Below are positions 7,630 through 16,757 of a stretch of 64,000 bases of DNA, piece after piece (the first letter of the stretch is position 1; each line of letters opens with the position of its first letter). The notes beneath the pieces are model-generated. The model was not told the origin of the DNA. It ran no database searches and saw nothing but the letters and a program-made list of their open reading frames with translations. A program made the position numbers and the translations under genes. The stretch comes from Pseudomonas rhizophila (GTDB lineage Bacteria; Pseudomonadota; Gammaproteobacteria; Pseudomonadales; Pseudomonadaceae): NCBI RefSeq assembly GCF_003033885.1, contig NZ_CP024081.1:4464288-4528287 (forward strand), in the 5' to 3' direction.

Positions 7630-9192
7630 TTATGCCGGCGCGGAGGTACGGATCAGATGGTCAAAGGCGCTCAACGAAGCCTTGGCCCCCTCGCCTACGG
7701 CGATCACGATCTGCTTGTACGGAACAGTCGTCACGTCACCGGCGGCGAACACACCCGGGATCGAGGTTTCACCGCGGGCATCGACAATGATCTCGCCGCG
7801 TGGCGACAGCTCGACGGTGCCTTTGAGCCAATCGGTGTTAGGCAACAGACCGATCTGCACGAAGATCCCTTCCAGCGCCACGTCCCGTACTTCACCGCTT
7901 GGGCGGTCTTTGTAACGCAAGCCATTGACCTTCTGGCCATCGCCCGTCACTTCGGTGGTCTGGGCGTTGGTGATCACGGTCACGTTCGGCAGGCTGTGCA
8001 GTTTGCGCTGCAATACCGCGTCGGCACGCAATTGCACGTCGAACTCCAACAAAGTGACGTGGGCTACGATACCGGCCAGGTCAATGGCCGCTTCCACGCC
8101 GGAGTTACCGCCGCCGATCACTGCCACGCGTTTGCCTTTAAACAGCGGGCCGTCGCAGTGCGGGCAGTACGCCACGCCCTTGTTGCGGTACTGCTGCTCG
8201 CCCGGCACGTTCATTTCACGCCAGCGCGCACCGGTCGCCAGAATCACGGTCTTGGCCTTGAGGCTCGCACCACTGGCGAATTTGATTTCGTGCAGCGCGC
8301 CATCCTTGCCTGGTACCAATGCATCGGCGCGTTGCAGGTTCATGATGTCCACGTCGTACTGCTTGACGTGCTCTTCCAGGGCGACGGCCAATTTCGGCCC
8401 TTCGGTTTCCTGCACCGAGATGAAGTTCTCGATGGCCAGGGTGTCGAGCACCTGACCGCCGAAGCGCTCAGCCGCGACACCGGTGCGGATGCCCTTGCGG
8501 GCCGCATAGATAGCCGCCGAAGCGCCGGCTGGGCCACCGCCCACCACCAGCACATCAAAAGCCTGCTTGGCGCTGATCTTCTCAGCCTGGCGCTCGATAC
8601 CACTGGTGTCGATCTTGGCGAGGATTTCTTCCAGGCCCATGCGGCCCTGGCCAAAGTTCACGCCATTGAGATAAACACTCGGCACGGCCATGATCTGGCG
8701 TTCGTCGACCTCGGCCTGGAACAGCGCGCCGTCGATGGCGACGTGGCGGATATTCGGGTTCAGCACCGCCATCAGGTTCAGGGCCTGGACCACGTCCGGG
8801 CAGTTCTGGCAGGACAGCGAGAAATAGGTCTCGAAGTTGAACTCGCCTTCAAGGGAGCGAATCTGTTCGATGACTTCGACACTGGCCTTGGAAGGATGAC
8901 CGCCGACTTGCAGCAAGGCCAACACCAGCGAAGTGAATTCGTGGCCCATGGGGATACCGGCAAAACGCAGGCTGATATCGGCTCCTGGGCGATTCAACGA
9001 AAACGAAGGCTTGCGCGCATCGGTGCCGTTGTCGAGCAAGGTAATCTGGTCACACAGACTGGCAACGTCTTTGAGTAACGCGAGCATTTCCTGGGATTTC
9101 GCACCGTCGTCGAGGGAGGCGACGATCTCGATCGGCTGGGTGACCCGTTCCAGGTATGACTTCAACTGAGCTTTAAGATTGGCGTCCAACAT
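7630..9192 (-). CDS. ahpF: Alkyl hydroperoxide reductase subunit F
   Basis: The 520-residue FAD disulphide reductase reduces AhpC with NADH. It has an N-terminal tandem thioredoxin-fold domain with CQNC (Cys128, Cys131) and a thioredoxin-reductase-like body with [12 protein letters not shown] for FAD, the redox pair CPHC, and [12 protein letters not shown] for NADH. Start 9192 ([10 protein letters not shown]) matches the family; an in-frame ATG 15 nt upstream (MEIAR) is less likely. It lies downstream of ahpC on the same strand, with a terminator between, so reduced read-through probably sets the expected AhpC excess. Confidence 0.97.
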   Translation of the reverse strand: MLDANLKAQLKSYLERVTQPIEIVASLDDGAKSQEMLALLKDVASLCDQITLLDNGTDARKPSFSLNRPGADISLRFAGIPMGHEFTSLVLALLQVGGHPSKASVEVIEQIRSLEGEFNFETYFSLSCQNCPDVVQALNLMAVLNPNIRHVAIDGALFQAEVDERQIMAVPSVYLNGVNFGQGRMGLEEILAKIDTSGIERQAEKISAKQAFDVLVVGGGPAGASAAIYAARKGIRTGVAAERFGGQVLDTLAIENFISVQETEGPKLAVALEEHVKQYDVDIMNLQRADALVPGKDGALHEIKFASGASLKAKTVILATGARWREMNVPGEQQYRNKGVAYCPHCDGPLFKGKRVAVIGGGNSGVEAAIDLAGIVAHVTLLEFDVQLRADAVLQRKLHSLPNVTVITNAQTTEVTGDGQKVNGLRYKDRPSGEVRDVALEGIFVQIGLLPNTDWLKGTVELSPRGEIIVDARGETSIPGVFAAGDVTTVPYKQIVIAVGEGAKASLSAFDHLIRTSAPA

Positions 9193-9225
9193 ACGGGCGA
9201 TTTCCATTTTTTGAATTTCAGAAAA

Positions 9226-9262
9226 AACAACGCCCGAGCGAATCTCGCCCGGGCGTTTTTTG
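9226..9262 (-). terminator. Terminator/attenuator between ahpC and ahpF
   Basis: AACGCCCG and CGGGCGTT form a strong stem with TTGTTTTTTC following on the minus strand. It probably limits transcription from ahpC into ahpF. Confidence 0.88.
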
Positions 9263-9316
9263 GGGCGAAGCGGCTTGCTTGATTAAGAGCGGATCGCCCT
9301 CGGATGACTCACAGAC

Positions 9317-9880
9317 TTAGATCTTGCCGACCAGGTCCAGGGACGGAGCCAGAGTGGCCTCGCCTTCTTTCCACTTGGCTGGGCAGACTTCGCCCGGGTG
9401 AGCAGCAACGTACTGAGCAGCCTTGACCTTGCGCAGCAGCTCGGAAGCGTCACGGCCTACACCACCGTCGTTGATTTCAACGATCTTGATCTGACCTTCA
9501 GGGTTGATCACGAAAGTACCGCGGTCAGCCAGGCCAACTTCTTCGATCAGCACGTCGAAGTTGCGGGAGATGACGTGGGTCGGGTCACCGATCATGGTGT
9601 ACTGGATCTTGCCAATGGCTGGCGAGGTGTTGTGCCAGGCAGCGTGAGCAAAGTGAGTGTCGGTGGAGACGCTGTAGATTTCGACACCCAGCTTCTTGAA
9701 TTCAGCGTAGTTGTCGGCCAGGTCTTCCAGCTCGGTTGGGCAAACGAAGGTGAAGTCGGCCGGGTAGAAGAACACCACGGACCACTTGCCTTTCAGATCG
9801 GCATCCGAAACCTGGACGAATTCGCCGTTTTTGAAAGCGGTAGCGTTGAACGGTTTAACTTGGCTGTTGATGATAGGCAT
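9317..9880 (-). CDS. ahpC: Peroxiredoxin AhpC
   Basis: The 187-residue typical 2-Cys peroxiredoxin reduces hydrogen peroxide and organic hydroperoxides. The peroxidatic Cys47 lies in DFTFVCPTE and the resolving Cys166 in GEVCPAKW. The start at 9880 ([11 protein letters not shown]) is preceded by GGAGAG. It is the first gene of an ahpC-ahpF unit; OxyR control is usual for this pair, but no operator was identified by eye. Confidence 0.97.
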   Translation of the reverse strand: MPIINSQVKPFNATAFKNGEFVQVSDADLKGKWSVVFFYPADFTFVCPTELEDLADNYAEFKKLGVEIYSVSTDTHFAHAAWHNTSPAIGKIQYTMIGDPTHVISRNFDVLIEEVGLADRGTFVINPEGQIKIVEINDGGVGRDASELLRKVKAAQYVAAHPGEVCPAKWKEGEATLAPSLDLVGKI

Positions 9881-10016
9881 TGATGACTCTCCGTCAGGGG
9901 TTGAAAAGTTGATGACGTGAATCTTAACCACTCATCCCCCGGCAGGCTCATTGGCAAACCTGATGTGAATGATTGGTTTTGGCTATCAGCCGCTTAATAG
10001 ATAGAAGAAAACCTAA

Positions 10017-10042
10017 TATGGCGAGCGGGCTCGCTCGCCATA
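10017..10042. repeat. Single REP-like palindrome
   Basis: TATGGCGAGC GGGCTC GCTCGCCATA, a near-perfect palindrome just after the gor stop. There is no T run, so it is a REP singlet rather than a classical terminator. Confidence 0.6.
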
Positions 10043-10057
10043 GGTGGGTCCCAAGGA

Positions 10058-11416
10058 TCAGGACGCTACGGGAGTTCGCATCGTGACGAATTCCTCGGCG
10101 GCAGTCGGGTGTACGCCGATGGTCTCGTCGAAATCACGCTTGGTAGCGCCAGCCTTGAGCGCGATGGCAAGCCCCTGGACGATTTCCCCGGCATCCGGCC
10201 CGACCATGTGGCAGCCCAGCACTTTGTCCGTGCGGGCATCCACCACCAGCTTCATCAGCGTGCGCTCCTGGCAGTCGGTGAGGGTCAGTTTCATCGGGCG
10301 GAAGCGGCTTTCGAACACCTGGACTTCCTTCCCCTCCTCCCTGGCTTGCTCTTCGGTCAGGCCGACCGTGCCAATATTCGGCAGGCTGAACACAGCCGTG
10401 GGGATCATCCGGTAATCCACCAGACGATACTGCTCGGGCTTGAACAGCCGCCGCGCCACCGCCATGCCTTCAGCCAGGGCGACGGGGGTGAGTTGTACCC
10501 GACCGATCACATCACCAATGGCCAGGATCGACGGTTCAGCGGTCTCGTACTTTTCGTTGACCTTGACGAAGCCCTTCTCGTCCAGCGTGACACCGGTGTG
10601 TTCAAGGCCCAGATTGTCGAGCATCGGCCGCCGGCCGGTGGCGTAGAACACGCAATCGGTGGCCAGTATGCGACCATCCTTGAGCTCTACCTCCAGGCTG
10701 CCATCGGCCAGTTTTTCGATGCTTTTGATGTCCGCGTTGAATTGCAGATCCAGGCCGCGACGGCTCAGCTCTTCGGCCAGATGCTTACGTACCGCGCCAT
10801 CAAAGCCGCGCAGGAACAGCTCACCGCGATACAGCAACGAGGTCTGCGCGCCCATGCCATGGAAGATTCCGGCGAACTCCACGGCAATGTAGCCACCGCC
10901 CACCACGATGACGCGCTTAGGCAGTTCCTTGAGGAAAAACGCCTCGTTGGAGCTGATCGCGTGCTCACGGCCCGGAATGTCCGGTATCACCGGCCAGCCG
11001 CCTGTGGCGATCATGATGTGTTCGGCGGTGTAGCGCTGGCCGTTGATCTCGACCTCATGGGGTCCGGTGAGCCTGGCGTGGCCCTCGTGCAACACCACGC
11101 CGCTGTTGACCAGCAGGTTGCGGTATATCCCGTTGAGGCGATTGATTTCCCGATCTTTGTTGGCGATCAGCGTGGCCCAGTCGAAACTCGCTTCTCCCGT
11201 CGTCCAGCCATAGGCCGACGCTTGCTCGAGGTCCTCGGCATAATGCGCACCGTAGACCAGCAGTTTCTTCGGCACACACCCCACGTTCACGCAGGTACCG
11301 CCCAGGTAGCGGCTCTCCGCCACGGCCACCTTGGCCCCGAAACCGGCCGCGAACCGCGCAGCCCGCACACCGCCGGAACCGGCGCCAATCACATACAAGT
11401 CAAAATCGTAGGCCAT
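10058..11416 (-). CDS. gor: Glutathione-disulphide reductase
   Basis: The 452-residue homodimeric FAD enzyme uses NADPH to regenerate glutathione. The motifs are [13 protein letters not shown] (FAD), [13 protein letters not shown] (redox Cys pair), [13 protein letters not shown] (NADPH), YATGRRP and the C-terminal HPTAAEE that brings the catalytic His to the partner subunit. The start at 11416 ([11 protein letters not shown]) follows GAAGGAGAG; the upstream frame to 11461 is not supported. Together with ahpCF and gloA it makes this stretch rich in thiol and oxidative-stress functions. Confidence 0.97.
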   Translation of the reverse strand: MAYDFDLYVIGAGSGGVRAARFAAGFGAKVAVAESRYLGGTCVNVGCVPKKLLVYGAHYAEDLEQASAYGWTTGEASFDWATLIANKDREINRLNGIYRNLLVNSGVVLHEGHARLTGPHEVEINGQRYTAEHIMIATGGWPVIPDIPGREHAISSNEAFFLKELPKRVIVVGGGYIAVEFAGIFHGMGAQTSLLYRGELFLRGFDGAVRKHLAEELSRRGLDLQFNADIKSIEKLADGSLEVELKDGRILATDCVFYATGRRPMLDNLGLEHTGVTLDEKGFVKVNEKYETAEPSILAIGDVIGRVQLTPVALAEGMAVARRLFKPEQYRLVDYRMIPTAVFSLPNIGTVGLTEEQAREEGKEVQVFESRFRPMKLTLTDCQERTLMKLVVDARTDKVLGCHMVGPDAGEIVQGLAIALKAGATKRDFDETIGVHPTAAEEFVTMRTPVAS

Positions 11417-11546
11417 TTTCTCTCTCCTTCGGCAGGCCATCAGCATACCTGCTGTTTTCACGCGAGGCAGCGTTGCGATGGTTATGGGGGCGGGAAATGA
11501 AAAAGCCAGGCGAAATGGGTAACACCGATCAGTCGGGCCAAAACCT

Positions 11547-11634
11547 GTGGGAGCGAGCCTGCTCGCGATAGCGGTGGGTCAGCTTGTGGTGATGCTGGAT
11601 GTGCCGGCGCCATCGCGAGCAAGCCCGCTCCCAC
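11547..11634. repeat. REPIN
   Basis: GTGGGAGCGAGCCTGCTCGCGA on the left and TCGCGAGCAAGCCCGCTCCCAC on the right. It lies between the divergent side of gor and the galU terminator. Confidence 0.9.
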
Positions 11635-11670
11635 AGGGGTTTTGTTGGAGTGAGAGCATTATCCAGACAA

Positions 11671-11702
11671 AAAAACGCCCCGAACCGGTCGGGGCGTTTT
11701 TC
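11671..11702 (-). terminator. Rho-independent terminator of galU
   Basis: CGCCCCG AACCGGT CGGGGCG with A and T runs on the two sides. On the minus strand it follows the galU stop by about 20 bp. Confidence 0.92.
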
Positions 11703-11720
11703 AAGGTGCGGCGCAGGCGA

Positions 11721-12560
11721 TCAGTACGCCTTACCCGTCTTGTAGAAGTTCTCGAAGCAGAAGTTGGTCGCGTCGATGTAGCCTTCGGCGCCACCGCAGT
11801 CGAAACGCTTGCCTTTGAATTTGTAGGCCATGACGCAGCCGTTCTGGGCCTGCTTCATCAGGGCGTCGGTGATCTGGATTTCACCGCCCTTGCCTGGCTC
11901 GGTCTGTTCGATCAGGTCGAAGATGTCCGGGGTCAGGATGTAGCGACCGATGATCGCCAGGTTCGACGGTGCATCTTCAGGCTTTGGTTTTTCAACCATG
12001 CTGTGGACGCGGTAGATGTCGTCGCGGATCATTTCGCCGGCGATTACGCCGTACTTGTTGGTTTCCTGCGGATCGACTTCCTGGATCGCCACGATGGAGC
12101 AGCGGAACTGCTTGTACAGCTTGACCATCTGGGTCAACACGCCGTCGCCTTCGAGGTTGACGCACAGGTCGTCCGCCAGGACCACGGCGAAAGGTTCGTC
12201 ACCAATCAGTGGGCGACCGGTCAGGATCGCGTGGCCCAGGCCTTTCATTTCGGTCTGGCGGGTGTAGGAGAACGAACATTCGTCCAGCAGTTTGCGGATG
12301 CCGACCAGGTACTTCTCTTTGTCGGTGCCCTTGATCTGGTTTTCCAGCTCGTAGCTGATGTCGAAATGGTCTTCCAGGGCGCGCTTGCCGCGGCCAGTAA
12401 CGATGGAGATTTCCGTCAAGCCCGCAGCAAGGGCTTCTTCGACGCCGTACTGGATCAGTGGCTTGTTCACCACCGGCAGCATTTCTTTGGGCATGGCTTT
12501 AGTCGCTGGCAGGAAGCGAGTACCGTAACCGGCTGCTGGGAACAAGCATTTCTTGATCAT
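11721..12560 (-). CDS. galU: UTP-glucose-1-phosphate uridylyltransferase
   Basis: The 279-residue nucleotidyltransferase makes UDP-glucose for lipopolysaccharide and exopolysaccharide. The N-terminal AAGYGTRFLPATKAMPKEML is the nucleotide-binding signature, and VVLADDLCVN and GGEIQITDAL follow in the expected order. The length equals that of other Pseudomonas GalU proteins. The start at 12560 (MIKKCLFPAAG) is the family start. The 230 bp upstream hold no gene. Confidence 0.97.
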   Translation of the reverse strand: MIKKCLFPAAGYGTRFLPATKAMPKEMLPVVNKPLIQYGVEEALAAGLTEISIVTGRGKRALEDHFDISYELENQIKGTDKEKYLVGIRKLLDECSFSYTRQTEMKGLGHAILTGRPLIGDEPFAVVLADDLCVNLEGDGVLTQMVKLYKQFRCSIVAIQEVDPQETNKYGVIAGEMIRDDIYRVHSMVEKPKPEDAPSNLAIIGRYILTPDIFDLIEQTEPGKGGEIQITDALMKQAQNGCVMAYKFKGKRFDCGGAEGYIDATNFCFENFYKTGKAY

Positions 12561-12793
12561 ATAAGTCCTTGAAAAGGCGGTGTGTACGAGTTTCGGCGCA
12601 GTCTAATCAGGCCGCAGGCACCTTACAATGCCCAAGCTGGCCAACCGATGCCATCATAGAGAAATAAAAAATGGCGGATAGTTCAATCATCTTTCATTGC
12701 GAGGGCCAAGCGGTCTCACTGTACGCTCATGGGCGCTGTTTGCGAGCATTTGACGTATCATGGCGCTCTTGATCCCGCCAATGAGGCAGTTAG

Positions 12794-13009
12794 ATGTCGG
12801 CAACAAAAAACGCAAACGGTTATTCGGTCAGCCAGGACAAAGACGGTCAGTGGTGGATCATCAACTACCACGGTGAACAGGTCGCCGGCCCCTTGCCCAG
12901 CAAAGCGATGGCGGTGGAAGTGGCCGCCGTGTTTCAGGACGAGCGCGCTGCCCCGGCAACCAAAGAGCGTGAAACGGCTCCAGCGCGCAGCCCCCGTCGT
13001 AAAAAGTAA
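12794..13009 (+). CDS. Small conserved-looking protein, 71 residues
   Basis: The frame encodes a soluble 71-residue protein with KDGQWWIINYHGEQVAGPLPSKAMA, which reads like a small beta fold, and a basic tail ending SPRRKK. GAGGCAGTTAG precedes the ATG. The WWI/GPLPSK pattern looks like a real protein rather than chance. Overlapping longer frames on both strands lack such features. Function unknown. Confidence 0.65.
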   Translation: MSATKNANGYSVSQDKDGQWWIINYHGEQVAGPLPSKAMAVEVAAVFQDERAAPATKERETAPARSPRRKK

Positions 13010-13125
13010 CGAGACAAGCCTCAAGTAAATGTCGCCTGGACATGGAACGGGGCTTTGTTTATCTGTACCGAAATGGCCATTCGCTATAACCTCGCGCCAG
13101 CCCCTTCCTTCTCGATGACGATTCC

Positions 13126-13407
13126 ATGAAAAAATTTCTGGCGCTGTTTGCAGTCCTGGCCCTGGCAGGCTGTGCCACAGCCGAAAAAACCTACCTGAAC
13201 ACCGGCGAACAAGGCCTGACCATCGATTGCTCGGGCGAAGCGAACTCCTGGGCCACCTGTTATGAAAAGGCTGACGCCTCCTGTGCCGGCACCGGCTACC
13301 GCATCGTCGGTACCGATGGCACGCCGCAAGCCAAGGAAAGCGACAAGACCCTGGGTGTGGATGTCGGCAACTTCACCAGCCGCAGCGTCCTGGTGGTGTG
13401 TAAATAA
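13126..13407 (+). CDS. Small lipoprotein of unknown function
   Basis: The 93-residue protein has a lipoprotein signal MKKFLALFAVLALAGC with lipobox LAGC, so Cys16 should be acylated. The mature part has four further Cys (IDCSGEANSWATC, ASCAGTGY and the penultimate VVCK), which may form disulphides in the periplasm. No family is recognised with confidence. Confidence 0.78.
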   Translation: MKKFLALFAVLALAGCATAEKTYLNTGEQGLTIDCSGEANSWATCYEKADASCAGTGYRIVGTDGTPQAKESDKTLGVDVGNFTSRSVLVVCK

Positions 13408-13424
13408 ACCCGTGGTCTGACATC

Positions 13425-13655
13425 TCAGATGTGGATCTCGGCGAACTTGATCCCCAGGCCGCGGATGATCTCGATCAGGTCATCGAGGCGGCTGAAGGAT
13501 TCAACTTCGTCCTGGTCGTCCACCAGAAAAAAGCTGCGTCCTGCGCTTTTCTTGAAAAAGACGATCCACTCCCCCGGGGTCGCCGGGTTCTGAATCACAT
13601 GGGTGGCGCAGATAAGACCTTCTGCATGGCGCTCACGCACCTGCTCGCGCTTCAT
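13425..13655 (-). CDS. Small conserved hypothetical protein, 76 residues
   Basis: The frame from ATG 13655 has a good ribosome site (GGAG). The product is acidic and soluble, with EWIVFFKKSAGRSFFLVDDQDEVESF followed by a C-terminal helix DDLIEIIRGLG. It converges on the lipoprotein gene. No function can be assigned. Confidence 0.7.
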   Translation of the reverse strand: MKREQVRERHAEGLICATHVIQNPATPGEWIVFFKKSAGRSFFLVDDQDEVESFSRLDDLIEIIRGLGIKFAEIHI

Positions 13656-13676
13656 CGACTGACTCCATAAATGACA

Positions 13677-13709
13677 ATGCCGCCAACGTCGACCGTGGCG
13701 GCATTTTTT
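13677..13709 (+). terminator. Terminator-like hairpin pointing right
   Basis: ATGCCGCCA and TGGCGGCAT form a perfect 9-bp stem followed by TTTTT on the plus strand. No plus-strand gene ends immediately before it. The nearest is the lipoprotein at 13126-13407, whose transcript would have to cross the minus-strand gene. Confidence 0.75.
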
Positions 13710-13764
13710 GTCGAGGGCAGCAGTTTATCCGATGCCCGGCCTGCTCGTCAGGCCGAGCCCGGGC

Positions 13765-14115
13765 TCAACCGGAAATGCAGGCGTTGGCCGCATCCTGCAC
13801 ATCACCCGGACGCACGGGCACGTTGGACAGGCTTTCGTGCAGCTTGATACTGCTGCCACTGGAGCGCTCGTCAATGTCGAACACCGCCGCCGGCAGCGTC
13901 GACAATTTGCCGGGGACGATCAAGCGCACGCCATTCTTGTGAGGTTCCATTTGCAGCGGACCCCGGGTGCTGGCCAGCTTGTCAGCGACGCACTGGGCAT
14001 ATTCCTGAGGTTTCTTTCCGGAGATGACATTCATGGTGGGCGGCGTCTGGTTGATGTCCGATACCGATGCACATCCACTCATGGCCAATGCCAACACCCA
14101 CACGCTGCGCTTCAT
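13765..14115 (-). CDS. Small lipoprotein of unknown function
   Basis: The 116-residue product starts MKRSVWVLALAMSGC, an export signal ending in a lipobox-like AMSGC (Met at -3 is unusual). The mature part includes ISGKKPQEYAQCVADKL and ends DAANACISG, giving a likely disulphide. GAGGAATCAT precedes the ATG at 14115. The longer frame to 14238 would place the signal internally and is rejected. Confidence 0.75.
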   Translation of the reverse strand: MKRSVWVLALAMSGCASVSDINQTPPTMNVISGKKPQEYAQCVADKLASTRGPLQMEPHKNGVRLIVPGKLSTLPAAVFDIDERSSGSSIKLHESLSNVPVRPGDVQDAANACISG

Positions 14116-14314
14116 ATGATTCCTCCGATAAAGATCCTCCGACAATGCAAACGCTGCTTTTCTCCAGCATCCTGCGTCTTTTTTTGCGCATCCTGCGATA
14201 AATGAACAAAGCGTGGGGCGCAGGCCGGATATTAGCACCCGGTGCTGATAAACTGCGCAGCATTGACCTTGCTATCGTTTTGATTTGGTAGAAAAAGCCC
14301 TTCTGGAGGCGCCC

Positions 14315-14617
14315 ATGAAATTCATACACCAGCGCGAACACCTCAACGAAGACGATATCGTCGTCATCGAATGCTCTCAAATGTGCAACATCCGCTTGAT
14401 GAACGACGCCAACTTCCGCAGCTTCAAGAACGGCGGCCGGCACACCTATCACGGCGGCGCGTTCGACACGTTCCCGGCCAGGATCACCGCACCGAGCACC
14501 GGTTTCTGGAACATCACCATCGACACCGTCAACCGCCGTGCCATCAGCGTCACGCGCAAGCCGACCCTGACCCACAAAATCAAAATCATCCGGCGCTCCA
14601 GCTCGAAACTGAGCTGA
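14315..14617 (+). CDS. DUF1883-family protein
   Basis: The 100-residue protein starts MKFIHQREHLNEDDIV and continues with CSQMCNIRLMNDANF, GGRHTYHGG and PARITAPSTGFWNI, the sequence pattern of DUF1883. The molecular role is unknown; members of this family sometimes occur as modules near TIR or other defence-like domains, but no such partner is present here. TTCTGGAGGCGCCC supplies the ribosome site. A 56-residue ORF follows after 27 bp. Confidence 0.88.
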   Translation: MKFIHQREHLNEDDIVVIECSQMCNIRLMNDANFRSFKNGGRHTYHGGAFDTFPARITAPSTGFWNITIDTVNRRAISVTRKPTLTHKIKIIRRSSSKLS

Positions 14618-14644
14618 GCATCGCCCTTCAAGACAGGCAAAACC

Positions 14645-14815
14645 GTGGCCCAGACAACCAAATACGTCATCAAGTACAAGCTCAACGGCGAACGCCGCTT
14701 CGAATTCGCGCAACTGGAAACCGGCACAAAGGAAGAAGCCATGGCAGCGCTGCAGGCGATCCATGGCCAGACCGATGATGTGATCAGCGACGTCAGGGTC
14801 AGTAAACCGTTGTAA
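14645..14815 (+). CDS. 56-residue small protein downstream of the DUF1883 gene
   Basis: A GTG at 14645 opens a 56-codon frame ending in TAA. The translation starts MAQTTKYVIKYKLNGERRF, with an amphipathic EEAMAALQAIH helix and a VISDVRVSKPL strand at the end, a plausible compact alpha/beta fold. It lies 27 bp after the DUF1883 stop in the same direction, so the two are probably co-transcribed. No family is recognised. Confidence 0.65.
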   Translation: MAQTTKYVIKYKLNGERRFEFAQLETGTKEEAMAALQAIHGQTDDVISDVRVSKPL

Positions 14816-14833
14816 AGGTTTCGTAGGCTCTTT

Positions 14834-14960
14834 GTGGCGAGGGGGCTTGCCCTGATTGGCGGCGCAGCAATCGTCAAGCCGGTGTACATCGCCTGCCGGA
14901 AGATTGCATCCGCCCCTTGGACCGGCTGCGCCAACCAGCGCAAGCAAGCGCCCTCGCCAC
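14834..14960. repeat. REP pair of the GTGGCGAGGGGGC family
   Basis: GTGGCGAGGGGGCTTGCCC on the left and GCAAGCGCCCTCGCCAC on the right enclose an unusually long (about 90 bp) spacer. Confidence 0.8.
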
Positions 14961-14974
14961 TAAGAATGCTTGCC

Positions 14975-16540
14975 TTATCTCAAATGTTGCACCGCAGGAA
15001 AATAAGACGATTTAAGTTGAAGAGTACTTCCCCCGGCTAAGTCTCTCACGACCCCATGGGTCTGATTCTCATGCCCCCGTCTCGCCCAATACCAAGAATT
15101 CGGCCAACCCAGTATCGAGGGTAAATCGCCTTCGTGCCGGTAGTTCCCAATGAAAGCATCATAGACAGCTTCCTCGAGTACCCCACCCTGCCCCCACATG
15201 ACACTGACCAGAAGTGAGACTATCTGCACGCCTGAAACCGTGATGGTATAGGACGCAGAGACGCCGTCCCCGTCGGTGACAGTGATTTGCGCCTGGCCAT
15301 TGCCCGCGGCACGCACATACCCCGTATCCGCGTCCACCACAGCCACTTGTGGGTTCGATGACGAGTATTTGTGGGGAGGAACCCCACCTACCGCGACACG
15401 CGTGTAACTCGCGTTGCTGGAGGGGATTGGATTGTTGGGCAATCGATGGTCCGCAATGACGTAGTTCTGCGTGGCCATGACATAGGCGTCCCCAAAGCTC
15501 AGAGGGAACGCCACGGTCAGGTCTCTTGCCGACGACACCTGACCGCTACCGTAGAGCGCTTTCGCGGTAAAACTGTGCTCACCGAGAGCCAGACCGATGA
15601 CGGCGAAGTTCCAGATACCATCGCTGCTGGCGTGGGCAGAACCTTTGAAATCGGCACCGTCAAAAATATCCACTCCTTTATCGCCACTGGCGGTGCCGCT
15701 GAGCATGACGGCCGTTTCCACAGTGCTTGCGCCATGCGGAATTTCAACTTCTTTGCCGTCCTTCACTGAGGTGATTTCTGGCGGAGCAAGTCGGTTCAGG
15801 TGAATATCCAGAACATAAACTGACGACTGACTGGAATTGCCCAACTGGTCGAGAACCCTGAACTCGACCTGTGCCCTGCGGTTGTCACCCGCTTCCTGGA
15901 ATTTGTCGGTGAACAGTGTCCTCACCTCCGGGACCGGGGCGCCGTCGGCTATCTCCCATTCATCGGTCGCATCGCCCAGCAGAAACTGAATACGATCGTA
16001 GGGCCGCCGGTTGCTGTAGTCGAAACCGAACGTCACCCCTTGCGCCGCCCGCTCGGCGCTGACCCCTTCGTCGATTACATCGGCTGGAATCAGCAGTTCC
16101 AGGCCTTCCGGCGCAGGTTCACCCGGAGCACGCAGGTGATACAGGAAGGTCAAGTCATCCGAGACCTCGTCGCCGCCGCTGGCGCGGGTCACTTTGTAGT
16201 ACAGCCGGTTGACGCAATGACGCAACCGCCTGTGGGGTACATACAAGCGCATGCGCAGGCTTTCCTCCCCCGGCCGGACTGTATCGCCTGTCACGGGAGC
16301 GGGCTCGTCATTGAGATACAAGTCAGCCCGATCATCCGCTTCCAATGTCCAGGAATGACTCTGGGCCAATACCCATGGATCAATCAGACATTCAAGGCCC
16401 TTGGGCTGGTCGTCGTAAAGGCTTTTGGGGATACCCACCTGGGCAATGCCGGCCGGTCTCACCGGGGTGACCCAACCCATGATGATCACAGGGTGCAACT
16501 TGAATAGTTCGTTCAATGTGCTGGATTGGATATCCATCAT
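14975..16540 (-). CDS. Ig-like (Big2) domain protein of unknown function
   Basis: The 521-residue protein starts at MMDIQSSTLNEL behind CAGGAGAGC; the longer frame to 16759 is not supported. There is no signal peptide or membrane segment. Beta-rich modules follow: a central Ig-like unit with SGTASGDKGVDIFDG...SSDGIWNFAVIGLALGEHSF, then a Big2-type unit with YSSSNPQVAVVDADTGYVRAAGNGQAQITVTDGDG. The final 100 residues (WGQGGVLEEAVYDAF, WPNSWYWARRG) are distinct. Similar multi-Ig proteins occur in fluorescent pseudomonads without known function. Export, if any, would need a non-Sec route. Confidence 0.8.
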   Translation of the reverse strand: MMDIQSSTLNELFKLHPVIIMGWVTPVRPAGIAQVGIPKSLYDDQPKGLECLIDPWVLAQSHSWTLEADDRADLYLNDEPAPVTGDTVRPGEESLRMRLYVPHRRLRHCVNRLYYKVTRASGGDEVSDDLTFLYHLRAPGEPAPEGLELLIPADVIDEGVSAERAAQGVTFGFDYSNRRPYDRIQFLLGDATDEWEIADGAPVPEVRTLFTDKFQEAGDNRRAQVEFRVLDQLGNSSQSSVYVLDIHLNRLAPPEITSVKDGKEVEIPHGASTVETAVMLSGTASGDKGVDIFDGADFKGSAHASSDGIWNFAVIGLALGEHSFTAKALYGSGQVSSARDLTVAFPLSFGDAYVMATQNYVIADHRLPNNPIPSSNASYTRVAVGGVPPHKYSSSNPQVAVVDADTGYVRAAGNGQAQITVTDGDGVSASYTITVSGVQIVSLLVSVMWGQGGVLEEAVYDAFIGNYRHEGDLPSILGWPNSWYWARRGHENQTHGVVRDLAGGSTLQLKSSYFPAVQHLR

Positions 16541-16757
16541 GCTCTCCTGGTGGGTGACAATCGCGAGCCTCTCGGGAACGTCGTTATCACACTCCAGGGC
16601 GGGGGAACTGGCTACTGTCAGATCTAACAGGTGTCGTGACGTTTGAGACAAATGGTTGGGTTGAGCTCGGTCAAGGGACATTGACCGCAAGCCCCGGAGT
16701 GCCGCAGACCTGAGCGCCTGCCAGACTGACCGCACTCTATTTGCCAGGTCTTCGATC

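Noticed and set aside
7432..9078. 548-residue plus-strand frame opposite ahpF
   Set aside because: Antisense shadow of a clear AhpF gene; it starts within a REPIN.
10109..11500. 463-residue plus-strand frame opposite gor
   Set aside because: Antisense shadow of the intact glutathione reductase gene.
12561..12793. Possible gene upstream of galU
   Set aside because: No frame with a start signal or protein-like composition; it probably holds promoters only.
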